NCBI GenBank assembly: GCA_900549915.1 | Contig: URQF01000042.1 | Span: 1-10,177, forward strand | Length of the DNA: 10,177 nucleotides | Direction: 5' to 3' | Source of the DNA: an uncultured Mollicutes bacterium | GTDB lineage: Bacteria; Bacillota_I; Bacilli_A; RFN20; CAG-288 | In this document: in pieces, positions 1 through 6,718 of the stretch | Position numbering within the stretch: the first letter of the stretch is position 1 | Layout of the letters: the number at the start of each line of letters is the position of its first letter | Made by a program: the position numbers and the translations under genes | Notes under the pieces: generated by a model | What the model saw: the letters and a program-made list of their open reading frames with translations, nothing else | The model's database searches: none | Told to the model about the DNA's origin: nothing

Positions 1-3000
1 ATTCGGATTGCTCGATAGGTAAACCTTGTAAAAGATAGATATGCTTGCTCCAGAATTTTAGGTATTCTGTATATAGTTCTTTGTTGTCAAAACAGTCATC
101 AAGATAGATAGCAAAAATATTTTCAAGTGAAATCTGATGTGTTCCATAAGGCTTAATCTTGAAAATACTATTCCTATATATAGTTTTTTGTCCGTTGTAA
201 ACCTTAGCAAGGAATTTTATGTCATTAGCGTTTTGCAGTTCGTTATCGGAAATCAGCTGTTTCTTCAGTGCTTCTTCATCTTTACCATATTTAGACAAAT
301 ACAAGTATTTGACGTTTAGAAGCTCCAGATTGTGTTTTTCTTTCTTTCCCTTCTTTGTTTTGTAAGAAACTAAGTACCTATAAGCAGTTCCTGCTGAATC
401 GTATCCGCCATACTTTGCTACATTTTGATATGGACTATTTGGGTCAGTGTGGATTGGAACAAGCGTGTCATACTTTCCCTTCTTTTCTTTTGGAGAAGTC
501 GCGTTTGCGTTATAGAAGCTAGGATCACCGTAAGTCAGTGCGTAGGTTAATAATGCGGAATGCTTATGGAACACAGCTTGGCATTTCTTGGCTAAAGCCA
601 TATCATCTTTCACCCTATGTCTCTCTAGCATTTTAATCATATTGAAAGATTTTTCCTCGGTGGATTTATCTTTGTTCCAATTTGGATCAGCTAGTTTGTG
701 CTCGATTTCTTGCTTCTTTTGAGCATAAAGCATAGGAAGACGCTTCTCAGAAAATTCTGTCGATAGAATATTACCACAAACAATATTCAAATAGGCATCC
801 CTAGCATGGTGTGCATCATTGAGTTCACGAAGCTTAGACCTATGATATTCGTTTCGCCTTTCCGATGGATATTGTGCCTTAGAAAAGACGACTGTTGTAT
901 TCGGATAAATTATATTGACTAAATCTTTTAAAGAAATATTGGAATAGTCAACCGCATTGATCTGCCGATTGACAAAACCATTGATTTCTTTTTCGTCCAG
1001 CCTTGTGGAACGCCTTAGATTATTGTATTTCTTATCCGACATCCTTTTCTTCTCGTGAAGATATTTCCATAGTCTGACTACCTCGGGTGTCTTTATATAT
1101 TGCGGAATTGGATAAACATCACTCTTGGTTTTTTGGTTATCTTTCTTATTGACTAAAACAAGGTTGTCCAAAGAATCATCCTTGATTAAGGACTGTGGGA
1201 CAATATGGTCGGTATCGTAGGTCACTCCAGAAAGCACTTCTTCAATCTTAATTGGCTTACCAGTATATAAATCCAGGCCCAGTTGCATGAAATAAAGGTA
1301 GAGATGTTTTCCTCGTAGAGTCTTATCATCCACAATGGAGCTCTTATTAAGATTATCTAATAAGAGCTTTTTATTGACGTTAGGGACTTTGTCCAAATCT
1401 TTCAACTGTTCATAAATAGCCTGAAGTTTTTCTTTCCGGGAGTCTTTTTTCTTCTTGTCTTTGTTTAGTAAATCCTGACGAGTGACTTCAAAGAAAATCT
1501 TTTCTGGATCCGCCTTTGTAATGGATTTGATTTCATCTAAAATACGAAGACATTGATAGCAGCTTCTCCGGAAAATGGCTGGTGTGTTATCAAGGACTTC
1601 CTGAACTTTGTCCACTTTAGTATTATTGAAATACTCATCATTTTCAATTTTGATGGCATCCTGATAGTGATATTCTGAATTGTAAAGAATTTCGTTTAGA
1701 TTCTGGTTAGTGTTTCTCCTGATTTCTAAAATATTAGTTCCATCGTTAATAACACCATCTTTATCAATAGGATGTAGGCCAGTCAGGAATTTTCTAGACA
1801 GGCTTCCCCATTTATTTGTTTTCCTCGCCTTTAGTTGAGAAATCTGTTTCTGCGAGAACTGAGGATATTTGGCTTTCAGGACCTTGCCTAAATCATATTT
1901 GTTTTCGGAATAAACTGTTGCAAGCAGGATTATGTCTTCTAGCAAATCATGGTCTTTGACAAGATCAAAGCCGAGTTTCTTAAGATAAGCATGAGTGCTG
2001 GCTGTGAATGGAAGGTCTGCATCCATTTTAGCAATACGAATGTCATTGTCTTTCCTTCCGTATCTTAAAGCCAAGTGTCTGACTAAATTCTTCTTTGTTG
2101 TCTTTCCGTTGCTTAGGATATAAGAAAGGACATCTTCTTTATCTTTCCCAGATAGTTCATGATCGTTAACTAAAATTTTGTTTAAACGATCTAAGATGAT
2201 GTATTCTTCATAATCCAGAGATGACTTTGGCCTTACGGGCTCTCCGAATAATCGAGAACAATTGTTTGTTAATTTATTCCTGAAGTTCGTTCGTGTTTTT
2301 TCATCGTTTACAATGTCTTTGATGTTGTAAGGGGTGATTCTTTCATTGTTGTTTGGATCATTGCGGATTACATTGGAATGTTCTCCAGCTAATGGACCAT
2401 AGTAGAAAGGAATTTTGTATTCGAAAATTTGTTTTATCTTGTTACAGGTGTCATCACTGAAAATGCTTGGATAGTATTTGGATGCATTCTTTAAAATAAT
2501 CATCCTTTCATTTTCATGCAACTGATGCGGGATTACACTAGTGCTGACATGAGCAATCAGCGGCATAAATGTATTCTCGTCTTTATTTGCGCTGTTGATA
2601 TGGGCATTCAGTATTTTCCAGTCTTCCGGATTGATAGCATCTACATTGTCTTTAACCAATTTCTGGAATTCTTTGATCAAATCATCATTGGTTTTGTTTT
2701 TTCCTCGATCAATAGAAGAATCCACTGATACGTATGCTGCATAATTATGTTCCGCTTTCGGATCTTTAAAGAACTGGTAGTAGTAGCTGCCTTCAGCGTT
2801 AAATTGTCCACGTTTCTTGTCAATCGCATGCAGTGCATTCTTTGCTGCTCTTAGATCCTGTTTATGCTGATCATAGGTGTAAACCATTGAAGCAGAAATG
2901 CTCCTTGGGTCTTCGCTAGCATGTTCCCCGATTAAAGATTTAAGGGTGAAGAAATCATAAATCTTTTTAGCACAATCGATAATTGGGAACTCATCCCCCA

Positions 3001-3868
3001 TCTTTTCTTGGCATTCTGGTAGTTTATCATCGCTAAGATGCGGAAAATCAAAGGAGGTCTTATCATCTTCGTCTTTTTCAAGAGGAGAGAATTTTCCTCC
3101 TGTCACTGCTTTAGAAAACAAATCCCAGTATTTCTTTTGGTTTTCATCACTGATGTCCAGCAAAGACCTAATTGATTTTTGTTGAGCCTTTTTTCCTTCA
3201 TGATTTGTCAGAATTGTATATAATTGTTGATACTTTTCGTGGGACAGCTCAGCATTGCCATTCTCTTCCTCTTCTTTTGGAAGATTTAGAATAGCAAGGT
3301 TCAAATCATCTAAGACATTGTTGAGCTTTGAATCATCTTGTGGGTTCCTTGCTCCTTCCCAGAGGAAGTTTCCACGATATTTGATGATGTGATGAAGAGC
3401 AAGGTAAACATATCGGATATCGGAATATGTTTTTTCATCTCCTTTTATCCTTGCTAAACGGAGATGCCAGATTGTTGGATATTCTTTATAGAATTCTTTT
3501 TCCTGCTTCTTTGTAGGGAAAAGAGGATAAGAATTGATTTCTTTTCCAGATGCTTTTCTCTTATCTTCGACATCGAAAGTTGAATATTTCAAACGAATAA
3601 GGAAATTTGGATCAACATTTTCAATTGCTGGTCCTAAAAGGCTGTTTAAAAGTTCAATACGGAATTTGCGACGTGCCATTCTACGGCGGTTTGTTCTTTT
3701 TGTTCTTCTTCCTTTTGCATCACTGGCTTCTTTAAAAAGACGAGCGCCGAATGCATCCTTGCCCTTCAGGCGCCTGAGATTATAGTCTTCATCTGTTACC
3801 GCCCAGCCACAAGAGTTTGTTCCAAGATCAATTCCGACATAGTATTTTTTCGTATTTTGTTCTTCCAT
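1..3868 (-). CDS. cas9: CRISPR-associated endonuclease Cas9, type II-A-like (C-terminus cut by window edge)
   Basis: RNA-guided DNA endonuclease that uses a crRNA:tracrRNA duplex to cut both strands of a matching target. The frame is open from the ATG at 3868 to the left edge (1289 codons), so the end of the PAM-interacting domain is missing. Visible in order: RuvC-I (GIDLGTNS, D14); an arginine-rich bridge helix (RRTKRTNRRRMARRKFR, about residues 57-73); a recognition lobe with YPTIWHLR and ALHHIIKYRGNFL, close to the S. pyogenes form; RuvC-II (FFEVTR, E794); HNH (DTDHIVPQSL, H888, with N902 and N911); RuvC-III (HHARDAYLN, H1021 and D1024); and a PAM-domain block KYGGYDS near residue 1150. 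HNH spacing matches S. pyogenes Cas9 with a constant offset of 48. All four catalytic motifs are in one frame, so there is no net frameshift. The start is supported by AAAGGA 8 nt upstream. The gene is more AT-rich than its neighbours, suggesting separate acquisition. Subtype cannot be fixed without csn2 or cas4. Confidence 0.97.
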   Translation of the reverse strand, partial: MEEQNTKKYYVGIDLGTNSCGWAVTDEDYNLRRLKGKDAFGARLFKEASDAKGRRTKRTNRRRMARRKFRIELLNSLLGPAIENVDPNFLIRLKYSTFDVEDKRKASGKEINSYPLFPTKKQEKEFYKEYPTIWHLRLARIKGDEKTYSDIRYVYLALHHIIKYRGNFLWEGARNPQDDSKLNNVLDDLNLAILNLPKEEEENGNAELSHEKYQQLYTILTNHEGKKAQQKSIRSLLDISDENQKKYWDLFSKAVTGGKFSPLEKDEDDKTSFDFPHLSDDKLPECQEKMGDEFPIIDCAKKIYDFFTLKSLIGEHASEDPRSISASMVYTYDQHKQDLRAAKNALHAIDKKRGQFNAEGSYYYQFFKDPKAEHNYAAYVSVDSSIDRGKNKTNDDLIKEFQKLVKDNVDAINPEDWKILNAHINSANKDENTFMPLIAHVSTSVIPHQLHENERMIILKNASKYYPSIFSDDTCNKIKQIFEYKIPFYYGPLAGEHSNVIRNDPNNNERITPYNIKDIVNDEKTRTNFRNKLTNNCSRLFGEPVRPKSSLDYEEYIILDRLNKILVNDHELSGKDKEDVLSYILSNGKTTKKNLVRHLALRYGRKDNDIRIAKMDADLPFTASTHAYLKKLGFDLVKDHDLLEDIILLATVYSENKYDLGKVLKAKYPQFSQKQISQLKARKTNKWGSLSRKFLTGLHPIDKDGVINDGTNILEIRRNTNQNLNEILYNSEYHYQDAIKIENDEYFNNTKVDKVQEVLDNTPAIFRRSCYQCLRILDEIKSITKADPEKIFFEVTRQDLLNKDKKKKDSRKEKLQAIYEQLKDLDKVPNVNKKLLLDNLNKSSIVDDKTLRGKHLYLYFMQLGLDLYTGKPIKIEEVLSGVTYDTDHIVPQSLIKDDSLDNLVLVNKKDNQKTKSDVYPIPQYIKTPEVVRLWKYLHEKKRMSDKKYNNLRRSTRLDEKEINGFVNRQINAVDYSNISLKDLVNIIYPNTTVVFSKAQYPSERRNEYHRSKLRELNDAHHARDAYLNIVCGNILSTEFSEKRLPMLYAQKKQEIEHKLADPNWNKDKSTEEKSFNMIKMLERHRVKDDMALAKKCQAVFHKHSALLTYALTYGDPSFYNANATSPKEKKGKYDTLVPIHTDPNSPYQNVAKYGGYDSAGTAYRYLVSYKTKKGKKEKHNLELLNVKYLYLSKYGKDEEALKKQLISDNELQNANDIKFLAKVYNGQKTIYRNSIFKIKPYGTHQISLENIFAIYLDDCFDNKELYTEYLKFWSKHIYLLQGLPIEQSE

Positions 3869-3876
3869 AACCTAGT

Positions 3877-3882
3877 TCCTTT
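3877..3882 (-). promoter_or_regulatory. cas9 ribosome binding site
   Basis: On the minus strand AAAGGA lies 8 nt before the cas9 ATG, a near-ideal Shine-Dalgarno distance. It fixes the start at the methionine 13 residues before the RuvC-I aspartate, which agrees with the N-terminal spacing usual in this family. Confidence 0.8.
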
Positions 3883-3897
3883 CTCACCGACCAGTGA

Positions 3898-3915
3898 TTT
3901 TGATTTATAGAAATT
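3898..3915. promoter_or_regulatory. Imperfect copy of the tracrRNA-promoter element in the cas9 promoter
   Basis: Read on the plus strand, TTTTGATTTATAGAAATT here matches TTTTGAATTTCTAGAAATT at 4098-4116, with one missing A and one substitution. It overlaps the end of the cas9 -10 box and the predicted start site, a position where a bound protein would block transcription. It is a candidate operator shared by the two promoters; no regulator is identifiable from this window. AT-rich sequence raises the odds of a chance match. Confidence 0.4.
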
Positions 3916-3941
3916 ATAGTAAATCTATAGGTCAAATTAAA
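3913..3941 (-). promoter_or_regulatory. Predicted cas9 promoter (TTTAAT, 17 nt, TATAAT)
   Basis: On the minus strand a perfect -10 box TATAAT (3918-3913) is preceded at exactly 17 nt by TTTAAT (3941-3936), a weak -35 match. A TTGACC also occurs, but only 11 nt before the -10, too close to serve. Transcription would start near 3906, giving a leader of roughly 38 nt before the cas9 ATG. The promoter lies downstream of the tracrRNA terminator, so cas9 would have its own transcript. The good -10 with a poor -35 suggests moderate or regulated expression. Confidence 0.5.
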
Positions 3942-3993
3942 GTGCTGCCATTATGTGAAAAACGTTTTTAGCAAAATGAAATTTATAAATAAC

Positions 3994-4019
3994 AAAAAAA
4001 TCCTCCTTGCGGAGGATTT
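3994..4019 (-). terminator. Rho-independent terminator of the tracrRNA
   Basis: On the minus strand a 9-bp stem AAATCCTCC / GGAGGATTT with a GCAA tetraloop runs into seven T. The T-run is on the minus-strand side only, which sets the direction. No terminator is visible between the end of the upstream operon (4140) and the tracrRNA, so this one probably also ends read-through transcripts from the tsa-asnS operon. Confidence 0.92.
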
Positions 4020-4084
4020 CTGACCTAATGGTCTCCCTATTCGGGTATTGAAGCAAGATGCTTATTTGGACCTGCCTCTGTAAC
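3994..4084 (-). ncRNA. Predicted tracrRNA
   Basis: Trans-activating CRISPR RNA that would pair with the crRNA repeat and load into the adjacent Cas9. Read on the minus strand, the predicted start is near 4084, about 7 nt after a TATACT -10 box. An anti-repeat candidate (about 4087-4064) ends in GGTCCAAAT and is followed by a nexus-like hairpin, AAGCA-TCT-TGCTT (4063-4051). The layout AAATAAGC..hairpin..TCAATACCC resembles the GATAAGGC..hairpin..ATCAACACCC of the S. thermophilus CRISPR1 tracrRNA. Next come a weak CCC/GGG hairpin (4045-4035), a GACC-ATTA-GGTC hairpin (4033-4022) and the terminator. Position and strand directly upstream of cas9 fit. The array is outside the window, so the repeat cannot be tested here. 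The predicted repeat starts like GTTTGGACC and contains GTAACACC. Confidence 0.8.
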
Positions 4085-4090
4085 ACCATT

Positions 4091-4119
4091 AGTATAGTTT
4101 TGAATTTCTAGAAATTCAA
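4091..4119 (-). promoter_or_regulatory. Predicted tracrRNA promoter (TTGAAT, 17 nt, TATACT)
   Basis: On the minus strand TTGAAT (4119-4114) and TATACT (4096-4091) are separated by exactly 17 nt. The -35 matches the sigma-A consensus at four of six positions and the -10 at five of six. The start would fall near 4084-4087, just before the anti-repeat. The -35 box and the spacer are covered by a perfect palindrome, so this promoter may be repressible. Confidence 0.75.
4100..4119. repeat. Perfect 20-bp palindrome TTGAATTTCTAGAAATTCAA
   Basis: The sequence equals its own reverse complement over all 20 bases. It starts at the -35 box of the tracrRNA promoter and fills most of the spacer, the typical place for a dimeric repressor operator. 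In a read-through RNA it could form an 8-bp hairpin with a CUAG loop, but no T-run follows, so it is not a terminator. Confidence 0.9.
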
Positions 4120-4139
4120 GGGCAAATAAGAATCAAGCC

Positions 4140-5327
4140 TTATTCCGCCTTCAACGTCTCATAAGGCATCCTGACAGCTTCTTTTCCGATGTAGTCATAG
4201 GAAGGAGCAAAGCTGTTATAAGGAACCCTGTAGTAGTTCTCACCAGCATGATCTAATTTACCGGTGGCTTCTCGGATCTCAGGAATCTCGTCATAGCCTT
4301 TTAAGTCTGTTGCCGGAAGAAGACGGACATTACTGTTTTCAGGGCCGCTTGCAAAGAGAGAAACATAAGTGTCTTTCTCCGTAACGACAATCAGCTTCTT
4401 TGCTTTTGTTTTAACGGCTTCCGCTAAGGAAGAGACGACTTTGGTCTTATATCCCTTATTATCAGACCTCTTTGCAGCAAGTTCGCTTAAAGACTGGCTG
4501 TTAGCTGGGGAGGTGGCATCATTGACTTTGAGACTATAGCCGCCATCCTTATCGAGGATATACTGCTGATTCCTGATCAGCACATCATAAGTATCACTTG
4601 GAAGATGGCTTCCACAGTCTTTGACTGTCAGAATCGCATAAGGAGAATTCCGGTTGTTTTTCAGGGTAATCCTTCTTCTTTCTTTTTTGCTGTCCTGACT
4701 CGGGAAGGTATAGATTGTCTCTTCAATGGCACTCTCCTTATCAAAGGAATAAGGTGCGATATCCTTCTTTTCCAGATGGTCTTCTCCAGAATAAGGATAG
4801 AAAAGATAGTCTCCTTCCTTGACTGAATCCAAATCGATATAAGGATGATTGCTTTTGATATTCGTGGAATAGTAGGTGTTATAGGTCACATTGCTTGTGA
4901 TATCAAGCAAGGCAATATCTTTTCCGTTCGCCATCGAGTAGCAGGTATTGTTATAGATGGAAGGTGTGATCTTGCTTTCCGAAAGATAGAGCTTGCTTCC
5001 GATGAAATAGAAGTCGTTCAGTTTCTTCTGGTTTTCCTGCTTGAATCCATTGAGGACTTCCTTTGTCTCATTGATGTTCTTATTGGTTAAGGTAAGATAG
5101 CTTTCCTTGCTGCTTCCGACATTGGAATTCGAGCGGATAAGGTCAACGATAGCATAACAGGAAAGAGCAATCCTCATCAGAGAGATGATGCCACAGCAAG
5201 CCTTGCCAAAAAGAGAGAAGCCTTTCTTTGGCTTAGGAGATGTTGATGGAGTAACAGACGGAGCAGGGGAGGGTTCTGTCTTCCTCTCCTGCTTTACTGC
5301 ATTATCATCCTTCTTCTTGAAGAACAT
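4140..5327 (-). CDS. Membrane-anchored protein of unknown function (395 aa)
   Basis: Not recognised as any known family. The N-terminus is charged and lysine-rich (residues 1-17), followed by a proline/serine/threonine-rich stretch (18-34), then one hydrophobic segment at about 43-64 that contains CC, then a large hydrophilic domain of about 330 residues. The pattern suggests a short cytoplasmic tail, one membrane pass and an extracytoplasmic domain. Two cysteines in that domain (C129 and C238) could pair, but this is speculation. The ATG directly abuts the asnS stop codon, and GAGGT about 8 nt upstream, inside the end of asnS, serves as ribosome binding site. This indicates co-translation with asnS. 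It is the last gene before the CRISPR control region, and its composition follows the operon rather than cas9. No catalytic motif is visible. Confidence 0.88.
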   Translation of the reverse strand: MFFKKKDDNAVKQERKTEPSPAPSVTPSTSPKPKKGFSLFGKACCGIISLMRIALSCYAIVDLIRSNSNVGSSKESYLTLTNKNINETKEVLNGFKQENQKKLNDFYFIGSKLYLSESKITPSIYNNTCYSMANGKDIALLDITSNVTYNTYYSTNIKSNHPYIDLDSVKEGDYLFYPYSGEDHLEKKDIAPYSFDKESAIEETIYTFPSQDSKKERRRITLKNNRNSPYAILTVKDCGSHLPSDTYDVLIRNQQYILDKDGGYSLKVNDATSPANSQSLSELAAKRSDNKGYKTKVVSSLAEAVKTKAKKLIVVTEKDTYVSLFASGPENSNVRLLPATDLKGYDEIPEIREATGKLDHAGENYYRVPYNSFAPSYDYIGKEAVRMPYETLKAE

Positions 5328-6713
5328 TTAGAACCTCATATCTTTGTAGCAACGCGGATAAGGAAGCGTATCCCGGATATTCTGCCTTCCGGTGACAAGC
5401 CTGACAAGACGCTCGAAACCAAGTCCGAAACCGGAATGCGGCCTCGATCCGTTCTCACGGAGGTCAAGGTACCATTCATAAGCAGGCCTGTTCCTCTTGA
5501 GCTCTTCCCTGCGGGATTTCAGCTTCTCAAAGGAAACTTCACGTTCACTTCCACCGCATAATTCACCGATGCCAGGAACCAGTAAGTCAGCAGCACCGAC
5601 TGTCTTATTGTCATCATTCTGCTTCCTGTAGAAAGCCTTGATTTCTTTCGGATAGTCCGTAAGGAAAATCGGACCTTTGAAGACTTTCTCCGTCAGATAA
5701 CGTTCGTGCTCAGAGCCAAGATCAAGACCGAACTTGATATCGGAGACTTCGAACTTGACGCCTTTCTTGACGGCATCCTGAAGAATCTGGATGGCTTCTT
5801 CGTATTTGACACGGACAAACGGCTTCTTGACGAAGTCATCTAACCGTTTCTCAAGATCTTTGTCGACAAACTGATAAAGGAACTTCCTATCCCTCTTGCA
5901 CTCTTCGACGGTATGGGAGACAACATACTTCAGGAAGTCTTCTTCGATGTCGCAGAGATCCGCAAGATGTGCCCAAGCGATTTCCGGTTCGATCCTCCAG
6001 AACTCAGCAGCATGACGGGTCGTATTGGACTTCTCGGCACGGAAGGTCGGGCCAAAGGTATAGACCTTTCCATAAGTGAGAGCAAAAGGCTCGACATGAA
6101 GCTGACCAGAGACGGTAAGGTGGACATTGTCCTTGCCGAAGAACTCTTCCGGATGTTTCCTATCGGAAGCGACCTGGAATGTCTGTCCTTCGCCTTCGCA
6201 GTCATTGGCAGTGATTAACGGAGTATGGATATAGTAATATCCGTTCTCGTGGAAATACTGATGGATGTAGTAGGCAAGAGTCGAACGGATGCGGAAGACC
6301 GCATTGAAAGTATTCGTCCGCCTTCTCCACTGCGGATAGCCACGGAGATACTCGAAGGAAGTCTTTTTCTTTTGGAGCGGATAAGATTCCGTGACAGGAC
6401 CGACAAGCTCGATGCTTGTAGCATCTAATTCAAACGGTTGCTTTGCTTCTGGAGTGACCTTCAGAATACCTTTGACTAAGATGGCAGCTCCCCTCTTTGC
6501 CCTAAGGGCAGTTTCATCATTGCTCTTATAGACAATCTGGATGTTGTTGAAGCAGGATCCATCATTCAGGGTGATAAATCCGATTTCACCGAACGTACGG
6601 TTGTTACGGACAAAACCACCGAATGTCCTCTCGTTTCCATCGACAGAAGCAAGCTTATTCTCTTCGGCATAAGCGAAGAGATCTTTTACTGTAAGTTTTT
6701 CTTTGAGATCCAT
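5328..6713 (-). CDS. asnS: Asparaginyl-tRNA synthetase
   Basis: Cytoplasmic class IIb synthetase that charges tRNA-Asn with asparagine using ATP. The protein has 461 residues, within the usual range. An N-terminal OB-fold anticodon-binding domain covers about residues 25-105 (FGGFVRNNRTFGEIGFITLNDG). The catalytic domain shows HTPLITANDCEGEG (163-176), the AsnRS-type signature that separates it from AspRS. Motif 2 is FRAEKSNTTRHAAEFWRIEPE (224-244 in outline) and motif 3 is GFGLGFERL (428-436), followed by the typical IRDTLPYPR ending. No key residue is missing. It starts 5 nt after the tsaD stop with GAAGGA just upstream, so it belongs to the tsa operon. The pairing makes functional sense because tRNA-Asn reads AAY codons and is a substrate of the t6A pathway encoded next to it. 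Confidence 0.97.
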   Translation of the reverse strand: MDLKEKLTVKDLFAYAEENKLASVDGNERTFGGFVRNNRTFGEIGFITLNDGSCFNNIQIVYKSNDETALRAKRGAAILVKGILKVTPEAKQPFELDATSIELVGPVTESYPLQKKKTSFEYLRGYPQWRRRTNTFNAVFRIRSTLAYYIHQYFHENGYYYIHTPLITANDCEGEGQTFQVASDRKHPEEFFGKDNVHLTVSGQLHVEPFALTYGKVYTFGPTFRAEKSNTTRHAAEFWRIEPEIAWAHLADLCDIEEDFLKYVVSHTVEECKRDRKFLYQFVDKDLEKRLDDFVKKPFVRVKYEEAIQILQDAVKKGVKFEVSDIKFGLDLGSEHERYLTEKVFKGPIFLTDYPKEIKAFYRKQNDDNKTVGAADLLVPGIGELCGGSEREVSFEKLKSRREELKRNRPAYEWYLDLRENGSRPHSGFGLGFERLVRLVTGRQNIRDTLPYPRCYKDMRF

Positions 6714-6718
6714 AATTG

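Noticed and set aside
3534..3785. Plus-strand arginine-rich frame of 83 codons.
   Set aside because: It is antisense to the Cas9 N-terminal bridge-helix region and has no start signal or family resemblance.
1..3868. CRISPR array within the window.
   Set aside because: I see no set of evenly spaced repeats on either strand; the array is presumably beyond the left edge.
3877..3933. TTGACC as the -35 box of the cas9 promoter.
   Set aside because: It is only 11 nt from the TATAAT box and 20 nt from the next TATAAA, so neither spacing fits sigma-A; TTTAAT at 17 nt fits better.
3958..3969. 12-bp palindrome AAAAACGTTTTT upstream of the cas9 promoter.
   Set aside because: It is mostly A and T runs, of a kind expected by chance in AT-rich DNA, and no stem-loop or operator role is supported.
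3994..4084. The structured RNA could be SRP (4.5S) RNA because it contains CAGGTCC and GACC segments.
   Set aside because: The conserved GGAAGGAAGCAGCC-type loop of SRP RNA is missing, while promoter, nexus-like hairpin, terminator and position before cas9 all fit a tracrRNA.
5913..6218. Plus-strand open frame of 101 codons and a minus-strand frame of 91 codons in the same place.
   Set aside because: Both are frame shadows of asnS motif 2, which is unmistakable in its own frame.
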